A stretch of 64,000 bases of DNA. It comes from JASGKO01 sp049840595 (GTDB lineage Bacteria > Verrucomicrobiota > Verrucomicrobiia > Chthoniobacterales > Chthoniobacteraceae). The first letter of the stretch is position 1; every line of letters begins with the position of its first letter. Location: assembly GCA_049840595.1 (NCBI GenBank), contig JASGKO010000042.1:124001-188000 (forward strand), in the 5' to 3' direction. The translations under genes and the position numbers were made by a program. The notes below the pieces were generated by a model, which saw only the letters and a program-made list of their open reading frames with translations, did not search any database and had not been told where the DNA came from. Shown piece after piece: positions 7,896 to 17,162 of this stretch.

Positions 7896-10800
7896 TCAAG
7901 GCCGGACCATTACCCTGTAGAATCGCTGTGGTTTACTCGTGTCCGTTGGGATTGCAAAAATGAGGTCATTTCCATTTCCTGATGTCTCCGTCCCGTAATT
8001 TTGCCAAATGCCAATTGAAAGGTCATCGCAATATTGGAGCTGATATGTGTGGCCAACCACCGAGGACTTTATCGTAAACGACAGGGAATTACTGGTGGAA
8101 GTCATCATCGGGGCTGCCACCTCTTGGGCACTGATGGCTACCGTTGGTCTGGCGCTAACCTGCGACGTATTCGCGCTCTCAAGCACCGATTGAACTGCCG
8201 AAACCACGTAATAATAAGACGTTCCGTTGGAGACAGCCGTATCAGTCTGAGTTGTTCCTGTAACCCCAGTCACGACGCTGTAAGGCCCTCCGCTGGACAC
8301 GCCTCTCTTGAGGTTATAACTCGTTGCTCCAGCTACCGGATTCCAACTTAAAATTACCTGGTTGTTGCCAGCGGAGGCGGTGAGACCAGTCGGCACAGTG
8401 AGGACGTTTTGGCTGATCATGGACCGAATGCTGGCTTGGCTTAACGCGCTGGTGAAGATTTGGAATTCATCGAGGGTCCCATCAAGGTAGGGATCGGTGG
8501 AGGAAGATTTACCGAGGTAGTTGGCGATGGTGCTGCCGAGAGCGGCGGGCGTGTAGGACATGCCCGTAAGGGTGGCGACCGAGGAGCCATTTACATAGAG
8601 GGCGGCGGTATTGCCAGCTTTCGTTACTGCGATGTGGGTCCACACGCCGGTCGAAAGCTGGACAGAAGAGGGGGCTTCGAGATTTTGGCCATTGCCATTC
8701 AAGCGAATGGCAAAGCGCATGACATTGCCAGAGGTTCGCGGGGTAAAGTACATGCTGTTCTGCGTGCTGCCGCTATTGAAATCGAAGACTCGAGCCCAAG
8801 TGGCGTTGCTGTTGAGCTTGATCCAAAAGCTGATGGTGAAATCGGCAAGATTGCTGACGACGCCAGCCGGGAGAGTGACGTAGTCGCTGGTGCTGCTGGA
8901 AAGTCTCAGGGCACCGTTCGTCATGGCTGTGGCGCCAGTAGTAACCCAAGTGGGGCTATCAACGAGACCCCCATCCCAACCGTTGCCAGTGGAATCGATC
9001 GCAGTGGTGCCACCGGCATCATCGAAGCGCAGGCAGGCTACCATGGAGCCGGGAGTGGCGGAGCTTTCGAAAGAGTTGGCGCTCTCGGAGAGACCGAGAG
9101 TGTCGGAAACCACATAATAGTAGACCGTGCCATTGGAGACGGTGGCATCCGTGAAGGAAGGGGCATGAACGGTAGTAAGGATGTTGTAAGGCCCCCCGCT
9201 GGTGGTGGACCGTTTTATATTGTAGTTGGTCGCACCGGAGACGGCAGTCCAAGCGAGGTTGACCTTTGCGTTACCGGGCGTGGCGACCAGATTCAGAGGA
9301 GCCGCCGGGGGCGCGGCGAGCAAAGCGACCTGGTCGGAAGGGAAGCCACTGTCATAGAGCTGAAATTCATCGAGGGCAGCATCGAGAAAGGGGTCCGTAG
9401 AGGAAGCCGACTTGCCAAGGTAGTTGGCAGTAGTACTGCCGAGGCCAGAGGGACGGTTGGTGAAGCTGGTATTGCTGCCGACGAGTTGGCCATTGAGGTA
9501 AAGGAAGGCGGTGTTGCCGGAGAGAGTGACAGCGACGTGGGTCCAGGCCCCGGTGGTAAACTGGACGTTAGAAGGCGCTTCGACGACTTGCAAATTGCCG
9601 TTGATGCAAAGCCCGAATCGCATAACTGCCGCGGAAGTGCGGGGAGTAAAATACATGCTGTTTTGACTGGTGCCGGTGCTGAAGTCGAAGACATGCATGC
9701 CGGTGGCGACGCTGGCAAAATTCACCCAAAAGGAAATTGTGAAATCCCCAAGGCCACTAACGATCCCGGAAGGAAGAGTGACGTAGCTATGATTACCGCT
9801 CCTGAAATTTAACGCACCGTTGATTTTTGCATCGCTGCCAAGCAGCCATGTGGGGCTGTTGACAAGAGTTCCATTCCAGCCATGGCCGGTGGAATCGGTG
9901 GCGGTGCTGCCGCTGCCATCGTCGAAGCGCAGATTGGTGACATTGGTGAGAGCCGTCCCGCCGGTAACTTGGATGTAATCGATGTTGGGCAGGCCGGTAG
10001 GAGAGACAGATTCAAGTCGCACGTTAGAGTAGCCCGAGCCCGCGCTGGCATAGACCGTGACATAATCCCAATTAGTTAAAGAGCCGGTAGAAGGAAATTG
10101 GACGTTGGCGGCGACATTGCCCCCATCAATCAAAAGATTCGCAACACTATCAGTGGTGGATGCGTAGCGGAATGTGAAGGCCTTCGTGGCGGTCGTGTCG
10201 AAGTTGATCTTCCAATTAATTCCGGCGCCGGTAGCGGCATTGGTGCTGGCGTAGCCGTCGCCAGTGTAGCCAGCATTGGCGGTGCTGATGGAACCGTCCA
10301 CACTGACAAAGCCGGGTTGATTCTCTTGAATGATAGAGCCCGTAGGATAGGAGGTAGGCACAACGACAATGTTATCGAAATAGAAGGGGTTGCTGTTCGC
10401 GGCATTGGCCTTGAACTGGATCGTGTTGCTGCCGGCATTGAGCGTGATGTTCTGCTTGAAAGTGCCCCAAGTGCTGAGGTCGGGGGTCGCAGTGAAGGTG
10501 GGCGTAATGACTTTCGTTCCATTCACGTAGAGGTCGATCGTGTTCGTATCCGATCCGGTGGCTGCGTAGCGGGTTTCCAGCCGGTAGGTGCCGGTGTTTT
10601 GCACCGTCACAACATCGCGAACGCTGGAGGTGCTGCCGGTGCCAAATTGCAGGTACCCCTGGCCGGTGTAGTTACGGAGGTTGCCGGAGTAGCCATTCTT
10701 CGTGACAGCTGCAATGCTCTTATAGTCGAAGCACTCGGCCTCGTATTGCCGGGGGCCAGGGCACGGCAGGGGTGGATCAGGGGCAATGATGTTGGCCGGA

Positions 10801-12568
10801 GTGTAGGAGGTAATACCGCCGGTTGCGGTACCGGAACAATTTACTGTAAGGTCTACCGGTCCGTTGTGCTGAATGGTGAGGGTGCAGGCACCGGCTGACC
10901 AAGCCTCAGTAACAACGCTGGCTTGATGGCTGGCACGATCCACATAAGACCAAGTCGGCTCGGCAGACGCGCCGTAAATGGTAATGGTGTCGGTCATCAA
11001 GCCCGTGTTGATGACGTTATCATAATTGGTGAGGTAGAAGGTGAGCTGGCCAGGATATTCCTTGATGACACCTGCGGTGAACTGCGAGTAGGTGAGATCC
11101 ATGTGATCGCAGGTGTTGTAATGGAATGGAATGCTGGCACTGGCGGTCTGGTTGGTTTCGTAAGGGTTATAGGTGACCCATCCATTTTCGAAGCGGCCAG
11201 CATAGAGATCACCGGTATATTCGGAGGGGAACACATTGTTCAATTCGGTGACTTTGGCGGCCGTGGTGGCCCAGCGGCTCGAAAAGGCGGATTTGTTGAC
11301 CTGGTAGGGAAAGGAACTCGCGAGGGAATCGGCGAGAGAATAGACTGTTGGAATGGCAGGATAGCGGCGGTTTTCTTGAAAAAAGAGAGGTTGGCTTGGT
11401 AGTCGCCGTCCCCATCCATGAGGTAAAGCCCATCGAAGAGGGTGGCGGGCGAACTGTAAATGCTGTCGTTATTGCCGGTGTTTACGTTGTTAATGATGAC
11501 GTATTTGGTGCGGTTGATTACTTCCTGGCGGGTGGGAATACGGACGGTGCCATCAAGGATTTTTCTGAAGATGTCCGTGGTGACATTCGAGAATTGAGGA
11601 TAAAGCGCCCAATTTCTGGTGGTGAAACCGTCGGAAGTGGTCGTGGCGCTGACCTCATGATAGCACTGGCTTTGAATAATCTCCGGCCCGTCGATAACGG
11701 TCTCGCCGGTGAGCATGATGTGTTCGAGATATGGGGCACCAGCGGTGGCGGGGGTAAAATTCTGCTGGGCTCCAGTGGAATCGGTCCAGCCAGTGTTGTC
11801 GTAGCGGATGCCATACTGGCCGGCATAACCGGAGAGGTAAGCGCCAAGACAGGTGCTCTCCTTGTCGAACTGATAGGAAACGGTAGTGTATTTCTCGCAG
11901 AGGATGAAATTTTTTGTGTAACTGCGGCATGCGGCAGCAAAGGCAGGGACGCGCTTGAGCATGCCGATGGGGTTAAGGCTCTGGCTATATTGGTTGCCGC
12001 ACCAACTCACAACGAGGTAGCCGCCGTATTTGTTGGAAAGGTTGAGCAAATCGACAAAATGGGCCAGTCGATCGGTCCACTTCGCGGAGATGGGATCAGT
12101 GGTGCTGTCGAAGCCCCAGAATTGCTCGGCATAGTTGAAACCGAGAAAGTTTGGGTAATTACGGAAGAACTCTTCGTAAACGGAAAGATCGGTATCAGAA
12201 AATTGATGCATGCCGCCGCTGGCGGGCTGGACCACGGCCCAGATACGATTTTCGGCGCAGGCACGCAGCCAGGACTTGGCAGTTTCGTAGCCGTATTCAA
12301 CGGTGGAAAAGCGGCCGTTGGAATCGTGGGAAATGGAGAGGGAAATATTCATTACCACGAAGGGGCGGATATCCGCGGGAATGAGCGCGATAATTTTCTG
12401 GGGATCGGGATAGGTCCAGGTGTCGATGTGGATCAGCCACATGGGTTGGTTAGGAGATATAGGGCGGCGCAACGCTGCACCGGATTGGCCCAAAACCGTG
12501 GTTGGCCCGACCCACAATCCATGAAGCACAAAGAGTAAGAAGAACAGGAAGCGAAGGCTCGGTTTCAT
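7896..12568 (-). CDS. Secreted GH98 glycoside hydrolase (probable endo-xylanase) with CBM, LamG and FN3 modules, frame broken
   Basis: The gene totals about 1557 codons. A signal peptide occupies residues 1-28. The GH98 catalytic domain follows ('IHIDTWTYPDPQKIIALIP', 'FNYAEQFWGF'). The frame breaks near 11,365; the other frame continues directly ('RYPAIPTVYSLADSL') into the GH98 C-terminal domain with 'GWVTYNPYE'. Next come two carbohydrate-binding-like beta-sandwich regions (the first starting 'YEAECFDY'), LamG, FN3, a second LamG, a second FN3, and a terminal domain ending 'RFYRVMVRP', common in secreted proteins of this phylum. GH98 members cleave internal bonds in blood-group glycans or glucuronoxylan. 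The surrounding xylan genes favour xylan. A TCTA-N4-TAGA operator lies 120 bp upstream. Confidence 0.85.
8130..9945 (-). repeat. Tandem duplication of a LamG-FN3 module inside the GH98 gene
   Basis: Two consecutive LamG-plus-FN3 modules share long stretches at protein level ('DFTISFW', 'QNSMYFTPRTS', 'NYLGKS', 'YYYVVSD/A'). The DNA is also clearly similar, showing a fairly recent internal duplication. Confidence 0.8.
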
Positions 12569-12687
12569 AATTGGAGGGAGGAGTCGGCAAAGTCGTTACC
12601 GTCTTCCGCAGAAAAAGACCTTGGAAGGTGATCCGAAATTTAGTGACCCGTAGCCCTGCCCAGCGCTGGATAAAATTTCATTTTCCT

Positions 12688-12699
12688 TCTAATTTTAGA
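12688..12699. promoter_or_regulatory. TCTA-N4-TAGA operator, GH98 promoter
   Basis: Exact palindrome with centre ATTT, 120 bp upstream of the GH98 start. One of seven exact copies, all intergenic, in the xylan locus. Confidence 0.7.
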
Positions 12700-12815
12700 G
12701 CAGCAATAGCCTGCGAAAATGCTGGTTCTATCTGCGTCGACAGACGGTCTTAAACAAACAAGCTGAAAGAGGGGTGGAACACTTGAAGTGCCCAATTTTC
12801 GATCATGCAGCCATC

Positions 12816-14117
12816 TCACTCGATGGCGGGCAAGACGACAACTACACTCACTCCAGAGCCGCTACCCCGGTTGGAAATGCGAATAAATCCCTGGTGCAGT
12901 TCAACGAGTTTGCGGCTCAGGGTTAATCCAAGGCCAGTTCCTTTCCCGGTTTCCTTAGTGGTAAAAAAGGGATCGAAAATCCTAGGCATTACATCGGAAT
13001 TAATACCGACCCCCGTATCTGCAATCTCCAAAAAAACCGCTTTTTTTCCCAAAAGAAATTTGTCAATCGAACGGCTACCCGCATCCCGAACTAAATCGTT
13101 TTGATCAAGTTCTTTGGTGTGCATTGAAATGCAGATTGCGCCGCCTTTCGGCATCGCGTCGATGGCATTGATAACGATGGAATGCACTACCTGTTTGATC
13201 TTCACTGCATCCACGTTGATCGGCGGAAAATCGGCCGCATATGTTGTTTGGAGGCTGATATGATGTTCTTCGAATTCGCATTGCAACCCGACCAGCACCT
13301 CATCCAACAAGTCTTGAATCTTGGTTGAAGTCCGTTGGATTCCGTCGGCGGCAACCGTTTCCATCAACGCTCCAATCACCGTATCGGCACGACCGATTGC
13401 ACTTTTCATTTCGCCGACCACGGTTCCGCTGGACGAATTTCCCATGACTTCATGCGAACTGGAGAGAAACTCCAATCCCATCAACAGAATATTTAGTGGA
13501 TTGCGAATTTCATGTGCTACCCCATACACCAGACGCCCGAGCGATTGCAGCTTCTCGGCATCCACCAGCTCCTGCTGCATTGCTTTGAGTTCCTGGTTTG
13601 CTTGGTCGAGATCGGCAAGGGCTTGCTGCAACTCTTGCTGGCGGTATAGAAGTTCCTCGTTGGTAGTGGCAAGCGCACTTTCCAGTTCCTTTTGCGCTGT
13701 AGCATCCTGGCTGATACCGCAGGTGCCAATCATCTCATGACGAGGGTTCCACAATGGCATCTTGGTCGTCATGGCCCAACGAACCGCCCCATTGGGTAAT
13801 GTCTCTTTCTCCACCTTGTCAGTGATCGGCGCCCCAGTCCGCATCACCTCTTGTTCATCGGCGAAGGCGGCCTCGGCATGCTCACGGGTGAAAAAGTCGA
13901 AATCGGTTTTACCAATTGCCTCGTAGGCGCTGCTCAACCCAAAAAAATTTGCCAGTGAATGGCTAATCCGGAGGAACCGGCTATCCCGATCCTTGAAGTA
14001 AATCTTGGCCGGGATGTTTTCGAGCAGGAAATGTAAGAGGGCGGCTTCGCTGCTCCCTGCTTGGGCGAGCTTTTTGATCAATTGAGAAGTGCTGTCTTCT
14101 GACATGAGAATTGACAC
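12816..14117 (-). CDS. PAS-domain sensor histidine kinase
   Basis: This is a 433-residue, soluble protein with no membrane segment. Residues about 25-150 are a PAS domain with a PAC-like end ('GTCGISQDATAQKELE'). A coiled-coil linker leads to the HisKA box 'VAHEIRNPLN' (phospho-His near residue 200). The HATPase_c domain has 'NAIDAMPKGG' (N box), 'DTGVGI' (G1) and 'GTGLGLTLS' (G2), so all kinase boxes are intact. It should autophosphorylate and pass phosphate to a response regulator, but none is encoded nearby. The gene begins five bases after the xylulokinase stop, so it is the second gene of a xylB operon. That suggests it senses a cytoplasmic or redox cue linked to pentose use. Confidence 0.85.
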   Translation of the reverse strand: MSILMSEDSTSQLIKKLAQAGSSEAALLHFLLENIPAKIYFKDRDSRFLRISHSLANFFGLSSAYEAIGKTDFDFFTREHAEAAFADEQEVMRTGAPITDKVEKETLPNGAVRWAMTTKMPLWNPRHEMIGTCGISQDATAQKELESALATTNEELLYRQQELQQALADLDQANQELKAMQQELVDAEKLQSLGRLVYGVAHEIRNPLNILLMGLEFLSSSHEVMGNSSSGTVVGEMKSAIGRADTVIGALMETVAADGIQRTSTKIQDLLDEVLVGLQCEFEEHHISLQTTYAADFPPINVDAVKIKQVVHSIVINAIDAMPKGGAICISMHTKELDQNDLVRDAGSRSIDKFLLGKKAVFLEIADTGVGINSDVMPRIFDPFFTTKETGKGTGLGLTLSRKLVELHQGFIRISNRGSGSGVSVVVVLPAIE

Positions 14118-14122
14118 CTACA

Positions 14123-15616
14123 TCAGAGGTGTCCTCCAGCTTTGAGGTTTTGCGTGAGGTCTTTAAACCTCGAAAGCAGTTCCGCATAAATCGTCCGCTC
14201 CTGTTCATCCGGTGTCACCCGAGTGGACTCATCCAGCTGCACAAGCCGGGTTGTCAACTGGCTCAAGGAATTGTGGCTTTGGGAAGGGTCGCACCAAGCC
14301 GCTTGGATGGCGGCCCCCAAAGCGGCGCCCTCGGCGGTTTCGAGGCACACGGTTTGCACTCCGAAAATTGAGGTCGCAATTTCGCGCCACAGCTTGCTGT
14401 TGCTGCCGCCGCCGGTCAGGCGCACCTCTCGTGGCTCCAGGCCCAGCTCACGGAATCTTTCCAATCCATAAGCCAAACCAAGCGTTGCGCCTTCCACTGC
14501 GGATCGGGCCAAATTGGATGGGGTGGAATTTTTCGTGGTAAGCCCATGGAAGACACCGCTTCCATGCGGAAGATTTGGAGTCCGTTCTCCATTTAGGTAA
14601 GGGAGAAATGTCACTCCCTCCGATCCTGCTGCGGCACCAGAAGCCGCTTCGCTAAATTGTTGTAGGTTCCACCCAAACAGGCGCCGGATCGTTTCGGTCG
14701 CTACGGTCACATTCATGGTGCAGACCAGTGGCAACCAGCGATCTGTGCTATCACAAAATGCTGCTACCTCTCCCCTGCGATCCACTACGGGATTGTTTGC
14801 ACAGGCATACAGCGTTCCCGAAGTGCCAAGGCTGACGGTGAAAATGCCTTCTTCGATATTTCCCGTGCCGATCGCCCCCATCATGTTATCGCCCCCGCCA
14901 GAACTGACCAATACGTGGGGGCTCAATCCCCAGCTACCAGCCAACTCAGGCCGCAAAATTCCGGCTGGTTTTGTTGAAGAACCCAACTCGGGAAGCCGAT
15001 TTGCGAATCCCTTTTCGATGAAGTCGCACAACGGCACACACCATTCCCGCTTCCGCACATCAAGCAAGGCAGTTCCCGAAGCATCCCCATATTCCATTCG
15101 CTTCTCTCCGGTAAGCCAGAAATTAAGGTAATCGTGGGGGAGCAAAACCGATCGAACGCTGGCAAAATGATCGGGCTCGTTGCGCTTTAGCCAAAGAAGC
15201 TTTGGCGCAGTATAGCCAGGGAGGACCGCATTTCCTGCTAATTCCACCAGTCCTTCCGTCCCCCCGAATCCAAGGCCAAAGGCTTCACACTCGGCTGTGG
15301 TGGAAGTATCGCACCATAGCTTCGCCGGGCGGATTACCTCATCGAGCTCATCCAACACCACCAGCCCGTGCTGTTGTCCACTTACCCCAATGCCCTGGAC
15401 TTCATTTCTGCGAACTCCAAGTTGCTCCAGACAAGCCCCCACCGATTTTTCCACCGCGTGAACCCAGTCCTGAGGATGCTGCTCAAGATGACCGGCAGGC
15501 AGCCCTTCTATCAACGAATATGCGGCTTGGGCAGAAGCCAAAATCTCCCCGGAGTCGAAATCCAGCGCGATCGTCTTCGTGCTCTGAGTTCCGCTATCGA
15601 TACCAAGATAAATCAT
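14123..15616 (-). CDS. xylB: Xylulokinase
   Basis: This is a 497-residue FGGY-family kinase of the usual XylB length. It opens with the ATP-site motif 'GIDSGTQSTKTIALD' and contains 'GVSGQQHGLVVLD' (substrate region, typical of XylB), 'VSLGTSGTLYA' and the C-terminal FGGY signature region 'VRLTGGGSNSKLWREI'. It phosphorylates D-xylulose to xylulose 5-phosphate in the cytoplasm, feeding the pentose phosphate pathway with xylose released by the GH52, GH10 and GH98 enzymes here. Xylose isomerase, needed one step earlier, is not in the window. The histidine kinase gene follows after five bases. No TCTA-N4-TAGA site is seen upstream. Confidence 0.93.
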   Translation of the reverse strand: MIYLGIDSGTQSTKTIALDFDSGEILASAQAAYSLIEGLPAGHLEQHPQDWVHAVEKSVGACLEQLGVRRNEVQGIGVSGQQHGLVVLDELDEVIRPAKLWCDTSTTAECEAFGLGFGGTEGLVELAGNAVLPGYTAPKLLWLKRNEPDHFASVRSVLLPHDYLNFWLTGEKRMEYGDASGTALLDVRKREWCVPLCDFIEKGFANRLPELGSSTKPAGILRPELAGSWGLSPHVLVSSGGGDNMMGAIGTGNIEEGIFTVSLGTSGTLYACANNPVVDRRGEVAAFCDSTDRWLPLVCTMNVTVATETIRRLFGWNLQQFSEAASGAAAGSEGVTFLPYLNGERTPNLPHGSGVFHGLTTKNSTPSNLARSAVEGATLGLAYGLERFRELGLEPREVRLTGGGSNSKLWREIATSIFGVQTVCLETAEGAALGAAIQAAWCDPSQSHNSLSQLTTRLVQLDESTRVTPDEQERTIYAELLSRFKDLTQNLKAGGHL

Positions 15617-15699
15617 AAAAACTCAAATAAGTTACCAAGGGATCGACGACTCGAGGCGAAATCGAACGAAGTCGATAATGAGTAATTCACGCTGTGAGG

Positions 15700-16350
15700 C
15701 TATTTGTCCTCAGCCGTATAAACCACGAAATCGGCATCGCGATCTCCACCCGCGAATTTCAATTGAAATTTTGATTGAGTGCCGACCGCAAGGCGTCCGT
15801 CAGAATACGGATCATTGCTGCTGCGGATGATGTTGTTCCCGCCGCTGGCATCCGTGAAATCCAGCGCGATGGCATAGTAATGCGTGCTGTCGAGGATCAC
15901 GTTCGAAGCACCTGAAAATTCAAAGAGATAGGCTTGGCCACTTCGGGTTGCTTCCCAAGTATAATCCTCCGAGAAAACGAGCTTCGCATCGCCATTGAAT
16001 TTGTCTGAGTCATTGACCGGGCCGGAGGTGCCAAAATCTAAAAGCGCAATCTTGTATTTCTTGTCCGGGGCGGGTGCTGCAGTGCTTGAGAAGTAAAACC
16101 CGACTGCCTTCAACTTCTTGCCGTCGCCCTTAAAACTTTGCGCGAGGCCAGAGCCGGGATCGATTTTTGATGCGATCAGATTTTCCGACTTCGCGGCAGG
16201 GTTAATAGAAAGGCCACCGCCACCAAAGCTCCCGGCCCACGCTTGAGTCCGCTCCATTGCTTGAATGGTAAGCTTTACATCAGCGTGGAGACAGGCCGGG
16301 ATAACTGTCGCGGTGAAAATGCCCAAGAGAAGTTTTTGGAGGGGATACAT
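15700..16350 (-). CDS. Secreted protein, paralogue of the PEP-CTERM protein at 34 kb
   Basis: This is a 216-residue protein with a signal peptide (about residues 1-23, ending 'CLHA'). The mature beta-rich domain matches the protein at 34043-34768 along its length: both have 'LDSTHYYAIAL'/'LDPTHSYGVYL', then 'NNIIRSSNDPYSDGRLAVG'/'NNVSRSGSDIYSGGGMAVG', and an ending 'RDADFVVYTA'/'RDESFGIYTM'. This copy lacks the PEP-CTERM anchor and so should be freely secreted or periplasmic. The function is unknown; a jelly-roll-like carbohydrate-contact domain is a guess. A TCTA-N4-TAGA site lies 48 bp upstream, placing it in the candidate xylan regulon. Confidence 0.7.
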   Translation of the reverse strand: MYPLQKLLLGIFTATVIPACLHADVKLTIQAMERTQAWAGSFGGGGLSINPAAKSENLIASKIDPGSGLAQSFKGDGKKLKAVGFYFSSTAAPAPDKKYKIALLDFGTSGPVNDSDKFNGDAKLVFSEDYTWEATRSGQAYLFEFSGASNVILDSTHYYAIALDFTDASGGNNIIRSSNDPYSDGRLAVGTQSKFQLKFAGGDRDADFVVYTAEDK

Positions 16351-16397
16351 GATTTAAATTGGTCGCGGAACGGTGTTTTTCACAAGGGAACCCATAT

Positions 16398-16409
16398 TCT
16401 ATCTATAGA
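16398..16409. promoter_or_regulatory. TCTA-N4-TAGA operator
   Basis: Exact copy with centre TCTA and one extra matching base each side (16397-16410), 48 bp upstream of the secreted-protein start at 16350. Confidence 0.7.
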
Positions 16410-16454
16410 ACAACAGAGGTTGGAACCAGTGATCCACAGGGAGAAGATTTGCAT

Positions 16455-17159
16455 CTATTGTGGTCGGCGGGTTAAGGCGTCAATGCTCTTTTGCCTAGCC
16501 GTGATGACGCCCATGACCTCGGGGGGAGCCACCAACGGCACAGTTGGTTGGGGGCCAAATTTGTAGGTTCTGGCCTCATCGCCAAACACGTAGTAAACGG
16601 GAAGCTGCGTTGAAACGCTGATTGCTGCAGCAGCTTCCTGGGTATCGCTGGACGAATGGTTGCCTTCCGCGGAAAGCTTGTCTTTGAAGATGTAACAATC
16701 TATCCCCATAACCTTTGCCGTGGAAATATAGTTGGCACTGGAGATCCATTTCAACTCGCTGAAATCGTTGTAAACGCTTGCCCCGAAGAGCACGGGTTTT
16801 CCATTCAGGTAATTCACCTCACTCCCGTCCACAAACCAGCGGACTGACCGTTTGCCGTCGAACCCGGTTTCGATCTCACGATAGACTTTTTTGGATTTCG
16901 TTACCTCGACAACCCGCGGGGGGATTTCCTTCCGGGGAGATTCCGCCTGTGCAACTCCGCCAATTGATGCGGGAGGCTGAACTTGACCAGGTTGGTTCTC
17001 CGGTCTCGGAGGGGAATAGACAATGGCCCACTCGGCAAGTTCAGGCAAAGGCTTGATAATCGGGCCTTGTGGGAGAGGCGGCTTGGAATCAGTCGCAGGC
17101 TGCGAGAAACAGCATGTGCTAAAGACGAAGTTAGCGGCAAGATACAACAACTTTTTCAT
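16455..17159 (-). CDS. Exported protein following the Verru_Chthon gene
   Basis: This is a 234-residue protein with an N-terminal signal (basic 'MKKLLYL', hydrophobic core, small residues near 20). A Pro-rich stretch covers residues 24-80. A compact domain then has repeated Tyr/Lys-rich strands ('KKVYREIETGFDGKRSVRWF') and a tail with 'VYYVFGDEARTYKFG'. I do not recognise the family. Its start is three bases after the true stop of the Verru_Chthon A gene, so it is in the same operon and may be an accessory of that surface or pseudopilin-like system. Confidence 0.6.
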   Translation of the reverse strand: MKKLLYLAANFVFSTCCFSQPATDSKPPLPQGPIIKPLPELAEWAIVYSPPRPENQPGQVQPPASIGGVAQAESPRKEIPPRVVEVTKSKKVYREIETGFDGKRSVRWFVDGSEVNYLNGKPVLFGASVYNDFSELKWISSANYISTAKVMGIDCYIFKDKLSAEGNHSSSDTQEAAAAISVSTQLPVYYVFGDEARTYKFGPQPTVPLVAPPEVMGVITARQKSIDALTRRPQ

Positions 17160-17162
17160 AAA

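Noticed and set aside
8460..9812. 450-codon open frame on the plus strand
   Set aside because: Antisense to the repeated LamG/FN3 part of GH98; Gly/Arg-rich shadow without any domain.
11348..12538. 396-codon open frame on the plus strand
   Set aside because: Antisense to the GH98 catalytic domain, which is clearly the real gene.
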